Positions 1 to 9,105 of a stretch of DNA of 64,000 bases are shown one piece after another. Origin of the DNA: Streptomyces olivochromogenes (lineage in GTDB: Bacteria; Actinomycetota; Actinomycetes; Streptomycetales; Streptomycetaceae); NCBI RefSeq assembly GCF_001514115.1, contig NZ_KQ948455.1:172709-236708 (forward strand), written 5' to 3'. The notes under the pieces are model-generated. The model saw nothing but the letters and a program-made list of their open reading frames with translations. It made no database searches and was not told the origin of the DNA. Within the stretch, counting starts at the first letter, position 1, and each line of letters begins with the position of its first letter. A program made the position numbers and the translations under genes.

Positions 1-181
1 CCATCAGCAGCTGCTCCTCGTCGATGTCCTCTGTGCCGACGTCCTCCGCAGCGATGCGTTCGGTATTGATGCGTTCGGTGCCGATGCGCTCCATGCAGAT
101 ATGTTCTGTTCCTGTACGTACTGCCTTGCTGTGTTCTGTCTCGTCCAACGAGTCGGGCAGCGGCTGTCTCTTGACCCTCAC
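1..181 (-). CDS. Hypothetical protein, N-terminal part only
   Basis: Sixty open codons run from a GTG at 181 off the left edge. A purine-rich stretch (AGGAAGAG) lies about 6 nt upstream of the GTG and can serve as a ribosome binding site. About 73 percent of third positions are G or C, lower than the neighbouring genes. The visible protein is charged and contains a short imperfect internal repeat (ERIGT, ERINT, ERIAA) followed by an acidic stretch. No family is recognised from this fragment. The product could begin at an internal ATG, or the frame could be fortuitous. Confidence 0.4.
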   Translation of the reverse strand, partial: MRVKRQPLPDSLDETEHSKAVRTGTEHICMERIGTERINTERIAAEDVGTEDIDEEQLLM

Positions 182-349
182 GTGGCTCTTCCTCTCGCTC
201 CCTCGCCCTGCCGGGGTGACCGCCCTGATGTGTTCCCTCGTGCGGTGCCCGGGCACACCCCGATCGCCCGAATGCGAACCGAATATGAAGGGGAGTTGAC
301 CTGCTGTTTCGTCAGGGGAGTGGGGTCGTCGGCTGATCGACTTGTCCTA

Positions 350-384
350 CCGGCCGGCGGGGCGGACCTCGCCCCGCCGGCCGG
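350..384 (-). terminator. Hairpin downstream of the SH3 protein gene
   Basis: A perfect 15-bp inverted repeat (arms 350-364 and 370-384) encloses a 5-nt loop, just past the end of the SH3 gene on the minus strand. There is no clear T tract, so it may act as a T-less terminator or an RNA-stabilising hairpin. The rest of 182-419 shows no coding signal. Confidence 0.6.
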
Positions 385-419
385 CGCCGGACCTCAGGAG
401 GCGAGCGGCGAGGTGTTCG

Positions 420-923
420 TCAGCACCAGCGGACGGTGCGGCTGTTGCGGACGTAGTGGGCGGAGACGTAGCCCCGGCCGTGGGCGAGCTTGTACCAGCG
501 CGAGTTGCCCATGACGGAGGAGCCGCTCTTCTTGCAGACGAGAGTCACCACGCGGCCGGGCCGCCGCGAGCCGACGATCCGGTAGCCGGTACCCGGACCG
601 GACCGGACGTGCAGACGCGTGTGGTGGGTCGTCACCCGGCCCAGGACGTGCCGGGTGAGGTGGTGGCGGGCGTGGGTGATCGCGTAGTGCTTGTAGTGGT
701 GCCTCGGGGCCAGTGGCAGGGTGTGCGCGGCGCTCTGGAGTCCGGGGATCGAGGACAGCGGGGACGCCGGGTACCAGCTCGACGACGCGACCGGCGAGGA
801 CGCGGCGCCCCGGCCGGGAACGTGCGGGGCGGCCGGGGCGGCGGAGGCGACGGCTGTCACCGGGAAGACGGCGACAGCCGCGATCGCGGCCACCAGGCCG
901 TTGCGCAAAGTGCGACCAATCAT
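420..923 (-). CDS. Secreted SH3 domain protein
   Basis: The protein has about 167 residues. The ATG at 923 is chosen because GGAGGG lies 5 nt upstream and a signal peptide follows at once (RTLRN, hydrophobic core, then VASAAPA near residue 30). An upstream in-frame start is possible but would put non-signal residues first. After a Ser/Pro/His-rich linker, the C-terminal ~60 residues form a bacterial SH3 domain (LHVRSGPGTGYRIVG, WYKLAHGRGYVSAHYV). Such domains usually bind the cell wall, so an extracytoplasmic location is inferred. No catalytic domain is present, so the protein may be a wall-binding or scavenging factor. Confidence 0.8.
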   Translation of the reverse strand: MIGRTLRNGLVAAIAAVAVFPVTAVASAAPAAPHVPGRGAASSPVASSSWYPASPLSSIPGLQSAAHTLPLAPRHHYKHYAITHARHHLTRHVLGRVTTHHTRLHVRSGPGTGYRIVGSRRPGRVVTLVCKKSGSSVMGNSRWYKLAHGRGYVSAHYVRNSRTVRWC

Positions 924-1004
924 GGGATTTCCCTCCGAGATGACCTGCGGACCACAGGCTGTGATCCGGTCATCACGGAGGGTTTCCGGCAAAGCTCACA
1001 AAAA

Positions 1005-1044
1005 TGCTGTCCCACTCGTTCCTGGGACGAAGTGGGACAGCATC
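1005..1044 (-). terminator. Rho-independent terminator of the fumarase gene
   Basis: A perfect 13-bp inverted repeat (arms 1005-1017 and 1032-1044, loop 14 nt) is followed on the minus strand by a run of T. It lies 57 bp past the fumarase stop codon and separates that gene from the SH3 gene. Confidence 0.85.
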
Positions 1045-1100
1045 GGGGCGTGGCGGGACGCGTCCGGGCAGCGAACAGCTGCCTCCGGCGTCCCGGGACG

Positions 1101-2771
<1,671 letters not shown>

Positions 2772-2948
2772 TAGCCCATTCCTCACTCGACAGACAGCGG
2801 CATGCCTCCATTGGCAGCGTCCACCAGCGTAGAACCTGGCGCGGACGCTGAGTCTGTGAGGTAAGGCTCAGTTGGCGTGAAGGGGCGGTTTTCCACAGGT
2901 CGCGAGAAGGGGTAGTCGCGATCTATCGCGTTTGGGTACGCTGCTGTC

Positions 2949-3641
2949 GTGGACCTTCAGAAGCGCACCGAAACCCGGGCCTCCGACGCCGAACTCCGGG
3001 CCTCCGACGCCGACCGTGACCGGATCGCCGACATTCTGCGCGATGCCCTCGCCGAGGGGCGCCTCACCGCCGACGAGCACGCCGAGCGGATCGAGGGGGT
3101 GCTGGCCACGAAGACGGTGGGAGAGCTCGACCGGTTCGTCCAGGACCTGCCCGCCGCGCGCGCGGGCCGCGCGACCCCCGCGTACACGTCCGTGCCCAAC
3201 CGCCCCCAGCCGGGCGGCATCCCGGCGGAGGCCGACGAGAACGTGGTGGCGGTGTTCAGCGCCGCCGTGCGCAAGGGCCGCTGGCGCGCCGGGCGCCGCA
3301 TCCACGCGTACGCCGTCTTCGGCAGCATCGACATCGACCTCAGCGAGGCGATCTTCGAGTACCAGCAGGTCGTGATCAAGGCGATCTCGGTGTTCGGCAA
3401 CGTCGAGATCAAGGTCCCGGAGAACGTCTCGCTGCGCGGCAGCGGCGGCGGAGTCCTCGGCAACTTCGAGACGCACACCACGGACGGGGGCGACCCCGAC
3501 GCCCCCGTGGTGTACGTCGAAGGCTTCGCGGTGCTGGGGAACATCGAGGCGCGGCCCAAGCGCGGCAAGCTCGTCGCCGACATCCTCGACCGCACGATGG
3601 ACCGCGTGGACAGGACTTTGCGCAAGCACCTCGACCGTTGA
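2949..3641 (+). CDS. DUF1707 protein with LiaF-like C-terminus
   Basis: The protein has 230 residues. Near the N-terminus is a DUF1707 (SHOCT-like) module (RASDADRDRIADILRDALAEG), preceded by a near-duplicate RASDAE motif. The C-terminal half has the repeating beta pattern VFGSIDIDL, VFGNVEIKV, VLGNIEA typical of LiaF/DUF2154 domains, which in Firmicutes sense envelope stress. No membrane segment is visible, so it is probably cytoplasmic. The start is GTG. A TACGCT hexamer at 2937-2942 ends 6 nt before it, so the mRNA is probably leaderless. It is divergent from the fumarase gene. Its role is unknown. Confidence 0.85.
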   Translation: MDLQKRTETRASDAELRASDADRDRIADILRDALAEGRLTADEHAERIEGVLATKTVGELDRFVQDLPAARAGRATPAYTSVPNRPQPGGIPAEADENVVAVFSAAVRKGRWRAGRRIHAYAVFGSIDIDLSEAIFEYQQVVIKAISVFGNVEIKVPENVSLRGSGGGVLGNFETHTTDGGDPDAPVVYVEGFAVLGNIEARPKRGKLVADILDRTMDRVDRTLRKHLDR

Positions 3642-3840
3642 CGCCTGTGAACGCGACGGCGCGCGGGGCGCATTGGTCCACTTACCAGCGCCCCGTTTCG
3701 AACGACCGGCTCCGCTCTTGGGAACTCAGTGCATAGGCACGCGCACAGCGGGTAGGGCTTGCTGCATCGCCTCTTGGAGGGCGCTGTGGGATTTCCCGCG
3801 GTGCCCGGCCCGCCCGCGAAGCCGTCGTCAGGAGTAGACC

Positions 3841-4212
3841 GTGCTGCAACCGCCGCATCAGTCCCTGCAGGTAGCTGCCGTTCCGGCCCAGCGGGCGCCA
3901 GTGCAGGACAGGGATCAGGAAGCCCCATGGCACACGGAGGCGGTGTGCCGCAGGGACGAGGCCGGCCTGTTCTTCGCGCCCTCCAAGGAGCCCACGGCCG
4001 CCCGGCTGTCCCGCGAGGAGGCGGCGAAGCGCGTCTGCGCCCGCTGTCCCGTGATGGTCGAGTGCCGCGAACACGCGCTGCTGCAACCCGAGCCGTACGG
4101 AGTGTGGGGCGGCCTCACCGCCGCCGAACGCCGCGTGGTGCTCGCCCGGCGCCGCCGCCGCGACCTGGAACTCAAGAAGGCCGCCCGCGGCACGATAGCC
4201 GCGGCCGGCTGA
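3841..4212 (+). CDS. wblI: WhiB-family iron-sulfur transcription factor
   Basis: The protein has 123 residues and the full WhiB signature: four cysteines at 36, 66, 69 and 75 to hold a 4Fe-4S cluster, then GVWGG at 87-91 and a basic C-terminal tail (ARRRRRDLELKK) for DNA contact. WhiB proteins act with the principal sigma factor and respond to oxygen or NO. GTG is preceded by AGGAG at 6 nt spacing. The placement between a DUF1707 gene and glpX matches S. coelicolor wblI as I remember it, so the symbol is by position. Confidence 0.9.
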   Translation: MLQPPHQSLQVAAVPAQRAPVQDRDQEAPWHTEAVCRRDEAGLFFAPSKEPTAARLSREEAAKRVCARCPVMVECREHALLQPEPYGVWGGLTAAERRVVLARRRRRDLELKKAARGTIAAAG

Positions 4213-4225
4213 CCGCACATACGCC

Positions 4226-4260
4226 AAAGGGGCCGCCCTCCGCACAGGGCAGGCCCCTTT
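4226..4260 (+). terminator. Terminator after the WhiB gene
   Basis: The inverted repeat AAAGGGGCC ... GGCCCCTTT has inner CCC/GGG pairs and starts 14 bp past the stop codon. It could work on both strands, but glpX ends 165 bp away and has its own downstream sequence. Confidence 0.75.
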
Positions 4261-4295
4261 GTCGTACGTACTTCTTGACGCGCCTCGTAAGGCGA

Positions 4296-4391
4296 GCGCC
4301 CCGTGAGGGGCGCGGGGCTGTGACATCTGCGGCTCCGCCGCGTGGGCGCGACCGGCCACGACACACCCGCAGTGACCCACAACCCGCGGTT
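4296..4391. repeat. Dispersed Streptomyces intergenic repeat
   Basis: A small hairpin (GCGCCCC gtga GGGGCGC) is followed by CGGGG and a conserved GC-rich tail that includes CGGCTCCGCCGCGTGGGCGC. The tail recurs in the opposite orientation at 16090-16180, and related hairpin-plus-CGCGGGGAACTGCGCG units lie at 34402-34735 and 62512-62590. The element sits in the 3' space between wblI and glpX, which converge. Confidence 0.65.
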
Positions 4392-4424
4392 CCCCGGCAC
4401 TCCCGGCGGAGCGCCCCCGTGGAG

Positions 4425-5459
4425 CTACTTCGCCCGGTCGAAGTCGATCGCGCTGTACGCCCGCAACTTGCTCAGCCGATGCTCGGACCGAATCTGGCGC
4501 ACCGTACCCGACTTGGACCGCATCACGATCGACTCGGTGGTCGCGGTCTCCGCCCGGTACCGCACCCCGCGCAGCAGCTCCCCGTCCGTGATCCCGGTGG
4601 CGACGAAGAACACGTTCTCGCCGGAGACCAGGTCGTCGGTGAGCAGCACACGGTCGAGGTCGTGCCCGGCGTCCACCGCGCGCTGCCGCTCCTCGTCGTC
4701 CTTGGGCCACAGCTTGCCCTGGATGGTGCCGCCCAGGCACTTCACGGCGCAGGCGGAGATGATGCCCTCGGGCGTACCGCCGACGCCGAGGAGCAGGTCG
4801 ATGCCCGTGCCCTCGCGCAGCGCGAGGATCGAGCCCGCGACATCGCCGTCGGAGATCAGCTTGATCCGGGCGCCGGTCTCGCGGATCTCCTTGATGATCC
4901 CCTCGTGGCGCGGCCGGTCGAGGATCACGACGGTGACGTCCTCGGGGGAGGACTTCTTGGCCTTGGCGACCCGGCGGATGTTCACCGAGACGGGCGCGTT
5001 GATGTCGACGAAGTCGGCGGCCTCCGGCCCGGTGACCAGCTTGTCCATGTAGAAGACGGCGGACGGGTCGAACATGGTGCCGCGGTCGGCGGCGGCCAGC
5101 ACCGCGATCGCGTTCTCCATGCCCTTGGCGGTGAGCGTGGTCCCGTCGATCGGGTCGACGGCGATGTCGCACTCGGGACCGGTCCCGTCGCCCACGCGCT
5201 CCCCGTTGAAGAGCATCGGAGCCTCGTCCTTCTCGCCTTCACCGATGACGACGACGCCGTTCATCGAGACGGTGGAGACGAGGGTCCGCATGGCCCGGAC
5301 GGCGGCGCCGTCGGCGCCGATCTTGTCGCCGCGGCCTACCCAGCGGCCCGCGGCCATCGCGGCGGCCTCGGTGACCCGGACGAGTTCCAGGGCGAGATTT
5401 CGGTCGGGGGCCTCGGAAGGGACCTCGAGTTCGGACGGCAGGTGATGATTCTCGGTCAT
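4425..5459 (-). CDS. glpX: Fructose-1,6-bisphosphatase class II
   Basis: Removes the 1-phosphate of fructose-1,6-bisphosphate in gluconeogenesis. The protein has 344 residues, usual for GlpX. The metal and phosphate motifs GEGEKDEAPML and DPIDGTTLTAKG and the downstream ISDGDVAGSI and GVGGTPEGI are intact. ATG is preceded by AAAGG at about 8 nt. Streptomyces mostly lack class I enzymes, so this is probably the main gluconeogenic phosphatase. Confidence 0.96.
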   Translation of the reverse strand: MTENHHLPSELEVPSEAPDRNLALELVRVTEAAAMAAGRWVGRGDKIGADGAAVRAMRTLVSTVSMNGVVVIGEGEKDEAPMLFNGERVGDGTGPECDIAVDPIDGTTLTAKGMENAIAVLAAADRGTMFDPSAVFYMDKLVTGPEAADFVDINAPVSVNIRRVAKAKKSSPEDVTVVILDRPRHEGIIKEIRETGARIKLISDGDVAGSILALREGTGIDLLLGVGGTPEGIISACAVKCLGGTIQGKLWPKDDEERQRAVDAGHDLDRVLLTDDLVSGENVFFVATGITDGELLRGVRYRAETATTESIVMRSKSGTVRQIRSEHRLSKLRAYSAIDFDRAK

Positions 5460-5584
5460 CGAGACGCACCTTTCTGATACGACGACGGCCGGATGAGGGT
5501 GTGCCCCGACTCTATCGCCAGGCTGACAAAATGAGCAGGGGGCCCCACGGATGAGCAGGCCAGGGCACCTGCGACGATAGGGGC

Positions 5585-6103
5585 GTGGCAGGTACGAAAG
5601 GCAAGCAGAGCGTCCGGGACATGCTTCTCTCCCTGGGTCTGATCGGGCTCATGGCGGGCGTGATCTACATCTTCATCCCGCACGACGACTCCGCGCCTCC
5701 TCTCAAGCGCGTCGACTACCGCGTCGAGCTGCTCACGGCGCGCCGCGCGGCGTCGTATCCCGTGGCGGCACCCGTCGGTCTGCCGACGGCGTGGAAGGCG
5801 ACCTCGGTGCGGTACGACGGCACCGAGTTCGACGCCTGGCACCTGGGCTTCCACGACCCCGACGGTCAGTACGTGGCGGTCGAGCAGTCGACTCAGCCCG
5901 CGGCCGTCTTCATCGACTCGGCCAGCCAGGGCGCCAGGGAGACGAAGGCCACCCAGCGGATCGGTGACGCGACGTGGCAGCGGTACGAGGGCGACAAGTA
6001 CGACGCCCTTGTGCTCAAGGCCAAGGGGACGACCACCGTGGTGACCGGGACGGCGTCGTTCGGGCAGCTGACGAAGATGGCGGAGGCGCTGAAGACGTCG
6101 TGA
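5585..6103 (+). CDS. DUF4245 membrane-anchored protein
   Basis: The protein has 172 residues: a short cytoplasmic N-terminus, one transmembrane helix at about residues 13-32 (LLSLGLIGLMAGVIYIFI) and an extracytoplasmic domain of the DUF4245 type. The function is unknown. It is almost always found next to glpX in actinobacteria, which suggests conserved synteny rather than a shared pathway. GTG start. A hexamer GACGAT ends 6 nt before it, a weaker match to the leaderless layout seen elsewhere in the window. Confidence 0.88.
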   Translation: MAGTKGKQSVRDMLLSLGLIGLMAGVIYIFIPHDDSAPPLKRVDYRVELLTARRAASYPVAAPVGLPTAWKATSVRYDGTEFDAWHLGFHDPDGQYVAVEQSTQPAAVFIDSASQGARETKATQRIGDATWQRYEGDKYDALVLKAKGTTTVVTGTASFGQLTKMAEALKTS

Positions 6104-6155
6104 CGTCGTGACGTCGTGATGCTGTGACGTCGTAATGCTGTGACGTCGTGATGCG
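6094..6155. repeat. GACGTCGT octamer repeats
   Basis: The octamer GACGTCGT or GACGTCGTA begins at 6094, 6102, 6110, 6126 and 6142, always at multiples of 8 bp. It runs from the last codons and stop of the DUF4245 gene into the spacer. It looks like slippage expansion. Confidence 0.75.
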
Positions 6156-6170
6156 TTCCGTAATACGTCC

Positions 6171-6232
6171 GTGTACGCGCATGAGAAGGGCCCCCGGCGC
6201 CATTGCCGGGGGCCCTTCTCATGCGCGTACAC
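6171..6232. terminator. Perfect 28-bp bidirectional terminator hairpin
   Basis: Arms 6171-6198 and 6205-6232 are perfect reverse complements over 28 bp, with a 6-nt loop. It lies between the convergent DUF4245 gene and nitroreductase gene, so it can stop transcription in both directions. The stem core GGGCCCCCGGC is extremely stable. Confidence 0.9.
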
Positions 6233-6254
6233 GCCGGGGCGTACGCGGGGGGGC

Positions 6255-6845
6255 TCAGACGGTCGTGATGACCTGGTCGAACTCCAGGCGCGGGGAGCGC
6301 GGGAACCAGGCGTCCTCGCCCGGCGTGCCGATGTTGACGACCATCAGCGGGGTGTGGTCGTCGTCCAGGAACTCCTTCTGGACGCCCGCGAAGTCGAGAC
6401 CGGTCATCGGGCCGGCGGCGAGGCCGGCGGCACGGACGCCGATGATGAAGTACGCGGCCTGCAGGGCGGCGTTCAGCGAGGCGGCACCCTCACGGGCCGG
6501 ACGCTCGGCGAAGAAGAGGTCCTTGGCCTGCGGGAAGTGCGGGAACAGGGTGGGGAGCTCCTCGTGGAACTCGTTGTCCGCGGAGAGGATCGCGACCAGC
6601 GGGGCGGTGGCGGTCTTGGGCTGGTTGCCCTCGGCCATGTGCTGCACCAGGCGCTCGCGGGCCTCGGCGGAGCGGACCAGGGTGATGCGCAGCGGCGACT
6701 GGTTGAAGGCGGTCGGGCCGTACTTGACCAGGTCGTAGATCGCCTGCACCTGCTCGTCGGTCACCGGCTCGTCGGTGAACGTGTTGGCGGTACGGGCCTC
6801 ACGGAACAGCAGGTCCTGGGCGGCGGGGTCAAGAACGAGAGACAT
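6255..6845 (-). CDS. Nitroreductase, malonic semialdehyde reductase type
   Basis: The protein has 196 residues and is an FMN-dependent nitroreductase-fold oxidoreductase closest in pattern to the RutE/HadB group, which reduces malonic semialdehyde to 3-hydroxypropionate. Visible motifs are AIYDLVKYGPTAFNQSPLRI (flavin contact) and GLAAGPMTG. The true substrate is not certain because the family is broad. ATG has GAGAAGG upstream. A GGTT/AACC-rich site lies about 70 bp upstream and may be its operator. Confidence 0.85.
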   Translation of the reverse strand: MSLVLDPAAQDLLFREARTANTFTDEPVTDEQVQAIYDLVKYGPTAFNQSPLRITLVRSAEARERLVQHMAEGNQPKTATAPLVAILSADNEFHEELPTLFPHFPQAKDLFFAERPAREGAASLNAALQAAYFIIGVRAAGLAAGPMTGLDFAGVQKEFLDDDHTPLMVVNIGTPGEDAWFPRSPRLEFDQVITTV

Positions 6846-6914
6846 CAGAAACCTTCTCGGTATGTGCGGCGGATCCGGGGGGATCGGTTGGCGATGCCGA
6901 CACTACGGGGATTA

Positions 6915-6930
6915 GGTTTAAGGTTCAACC
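6915..6930 (-). promoter_or_regulatory. Possible operator of the nitroreductase gene
   Basis: Read on the minus strand, this AT-richer patch is GGTTGAACCTTAAACC, an overlapping set of GGTT/AACC half-sites 70-85 bp before the start codon. It resembles MarR- or HxlR-type operators, but no regulator gene is adjacent. Confidence 0.35.
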
Positions 6931-7020
6931 AAAAACGGGGTGAGGTGATCCGGTTCACAGGGAGTGAGGGGGAGCGAGGCCGCTTCCGGGCGCCGGGCCA
7001 GGGCTCCGGGGGAACGACGA

Positions 7021-7049
7021 GGCCGCCGTCCCCGAGCGGGACGGCGGCC
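7021..7049 (-). terminator. Terminator of the xseA-xseB operon
   Basis: A perfect 12-bp inverted repeat (7021-7032 and 7038-7049) with a 5-nt loop lies about 60 bp past the xseB stop. A 12-bp direct repeat (GGGTGTCACCGG) flanks it. The rest of 6931-7110 shows nothing else clear. Confidence 0.75.
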
Positions 7050-7110
7050 GGGTGTCACCGGGGATGTCGCCGGGTGTCACCGGCTGTGGAAGGGAGTGAA
7101 CGTCATGACG

Positions 7111-7368
7111 TCACTCGGAGTCGCGGCCCCCGTCTCCGTGCCCGTCTCCGTCCCCGCTCTCCGACTCCTCCTCGGCCAGCGCCGCGTCCAGGCGGGCCCG
7201 TGCGCCCTCCAGCCAGCGGCGGCAGACCTTCGCCAGCTCCTCGCCCCGCTCCCAGAGCGCCAAGGACTCCTCGAGCGTCGTGCCGCCCGCCTCCAGACGG
7301 CGTACGACCTCGATCAGCTCGTCCCGCGCCTGCTCGTACCCGAGCGCCTCGTCCACCTTGCTGGTCAT
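7111..7368 (-). CDS. xseB: Exodeoxyribonuclease VII small subunit
   Basis: The protein has 85 residues. Small subunit of the exonuclease that degrades single-stranded DNA in mismatch and damage repair. The XseB helices are clear (YEQARDELIEVVRRLEAGG, LEESLALWERGEELAKVC), followed by an acidic Gly/Asp tail. It starts 9 bp after the xseA stop. TAGGGT at 7375-7380 ends 6 nt before the ATG, and its TAG is the xseA stop codon. A second, leaderless transcript is therefore possible besides read-through from xseA. Confidence 0.93.
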   Translation of the reverse strand: MTSKVDEALGYEQARDELIEVVRRLEAGGTTLEESLALWERGEELAKVCRRWLEGARARLDAALAEEESESGDGDGHGDGGRDSE

Positions 7369-7374
7369 GCGCCC

Positions 7375-7380
7375 ACCCTA
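7375..7380 (-). promoter_or_regulatory. Candidate leaderless -10 for xseB inside the xseA stop
   Basis: On the minus strand TAGGGT ends 6 nt before the xseB ATG. The xseA stop codon TAG supplies its first three bases. Confidence 0.45.
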
Positions 7381-8586
7381 TGCATCGACTCGTACCGTGA
7401 ATTCACCCTCGGCGACGCGCGTCCGCAGCGCCTCGCCCGCCGTCACCTCGTCCGGATCCCGGACCACATGACCGTCGGCCTTCTGGAGCACCGCGTACCC
7501 CCGCCGGAGGGTCGCGGCGGGGGAGAGGGCCACCACGCGCGCGTGGGTGTGCGTCAGCTCCGAGTCGGCGCGGTCGAGCAGATGGCCGAGCGTGCGCCGC
7601 CCGCGGTCCAGCAGCGCGGTGACCTGGCCGGCGCGCTCGTCGACCATCCGGTGCGGATCCTCCATCGAGGGCCGGGCCAGCGCGTGCGCGAGCCCGCGCT
7701 CCTCCCGGTCGATGAAGGACTGGACACTCCGCCGCGCCCGGTCCCGCAGCAACCGCACCCGCTCGTACTCCTCCCCGACGTCCGGCACGACCTTCTTGGC
7801 CGCGTCCGTCGGAGTGGACGCGCGCAGGTCGGCCACGAAGTCCAGCAACGGGTTGTCGGGCTCGTGCCCGATGGCCGACACGACCGGCGTACGACAGGCC
7901 GCGACCGCCCGTACGAGCTGCTCGTCCGAGAACGGCAGCAGGTCCTCCACGCTGCCGCCGCCGCGCGCCACGATGATCACGTCCACGGTGTCGAGTGCGT
8001 CCAGCTCCTTCACGGCCTGCACGACCTGCGGCACCGCGTGCACCCCCTGCACGGGGACGTTGCGCACCTCGAAGCGGACGGCAGGCCAGCGGTGCCGCGC
8101 GTTCTCCAGCACGTCCCGCTCGGCCGCGGACGCCCGCCCGCACACGAGCCCGATGAGCTGCGGCAGGAACGGCAGGGCCTTCTTGCGATCGGCCGCGAAC
8201 AGCCCCTCGCTCGCCAGGGACTTCTTCAACTGCTCGAGTCGCGCGAGGAGTTCCCCCACGCCGACCGGTTTGATCTCGGTGGCCCGCAGCGACAGCTGCC
8301 CGCGCGGCGCGTACCACTCCGGCTTCGCCAGGACGACGACGCGGGCACCCTCGCTCACCACGTCCGCCACCGCCTCGAACACCTGCCGATAGCAGGTGAC
8401 GCTCACCGAGATGTCGTACGACGGGTCGCGCAGGGTCAGGAAGACGACGCCCGCGCCGGGGCGCCGCGACAACTGGGTGATCTGTCCCTCGACCCACACC
8501 GCGCCGAGCCGGTCGATCCAGCCTCCGATGAGCCGCGACACCTCGCCGACGGGCAGTGGGGCGTCCGCGGACGTGTTGAGAGCCAT
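7378..8586 (-). CDS. xseA: Exodeoxyribonuclease VII large subunit
   Basis: The protein has 402 residues. The N-terminal OB fold (VSRLIGGWIDRLGAVWVEGQ) binds DNA and the catalytic core carries ARGGGSVEDLLPF and SAIGHEPDNPLLDFVADLRA. The ATG at 8586 is preferred over an upstream GTG at 8616 because the family starts here and TACTCT ends 7 nt before it, giving a leaderless mRNA. It forms the two subunits of one enzyme with xseB. Confidence 0.94.
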   Translation of the reverse strand: MALNTSADAPLPVGEVSRLIGGWIDRLGAVWVEGQITQLSRRPGAGVVFLTLRDPSYDISVSVTCYRQVFEAVADVVSEGARVVVLAKPEWYAPRGQLSLRATEIKPVGVGELLARLEQLKKSLASEGLFAADRKKALPFLPQLIGLVCGRASAAERDVLENARHRWPAVRFEVRNVPVQGVHAVPQVVQAVKELDALDTVDVIIVARGGGSVEDLLPFSDEQLVRAVAACRTPVVSAIGHEPDNPLLDFVADLRASTPTDAAKKVVPDVGEEYERVRLLRDRARRSVQSFIDREERGLAHALARPSMEDPHRMVDERAGQVTALLDRGRRTLGHLLDRADSELTHTHARVVALSPAATLRRGYAVLQKADGHVVRDPDEVTAGEALRTRVAEGEFTVRVDA

Positions 8587-8712
8587 GCGCCCGAGAGTAA
8601 CGGCCCCCACTGACACACGGCCCGCACGCGTTCTTGGCGCGCAGCGCCGTGGTTTCCTGGCGCGGAGCGCCAGTGAGGGCTCACCCGGCGCGGCGCGCCG
8701 AAGCGGCCCCCG

Positions 8713-9001
8713 CTACCCGCCGACGCGCCCCCGCTGGGCCAGGAGCACCCCCACCCCCAAGGCCAACCACACCGCACCGACCACCTGAGCGGCCCCGGAC
8801 GCCTCCACGAGGACGGCGACAGTGACCGCGCCACCGCCCCGTGCGACTCGGCGTCGAGGGTCCCGAAGATGCCGACCGGCGCCATGGGGGCGATGAACAG
8901 CAGCCCGTAGACGACCAGGTCCCGGAAACCGAGGCTGCGCCGCAGTCCGTACCCGGCACCGTCTCGTCGGCCGCTCCGGCGGTGGTCCGCGTGTCGGACA
9001 T
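8713..9001 (-). pseudogene. Decayed APC-family amino acid permease
   Basis: The minus strand holds remnants of a permease in shifted frames. An ATG at 9001 with a good GGGAGG site opens a hydrophilic N-terminus. About 18 codons later the reading frame shifts by one to continue with SLGFRDLVVYGLLFIAPMAP, the typical first helix of APC-superfamily permeases. After GTLDAESHGAVA the rest is missing apart from a C-terminal helix in another frame (VVGAVWLALGVGVLLAQRG) that ends at a TAG at 8713. A frameshift plus a large internal deletion of several hundred codons explains this. Confidence 0.75.
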
Positions 9002-9071
9002 CGTGCCTCCCGAGGGTCGCCTCCCGCCCCACCCCGTCCGGCTCCCCCCAGTCTCCCCAAGGAGGCGATCT

Positions 9072-9098
9072 TTGACGCGTCGGACGCGGCCTTACGAT
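9072..9098 (+). promoter_or_regulatory. ispH promoter, leaderless
   Basis: TTGACG (9072-9077) and TACGAT (9093-9098) are separated by 15 bp. The -10 ends 7 nt before the ATG at 9106, so transcription should start at or next to the A of the start codon. The spacer is a little short of the usual 17. Confidence 0.65.
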
Positions 9099-9105
9099 GG
9101 GTGCC

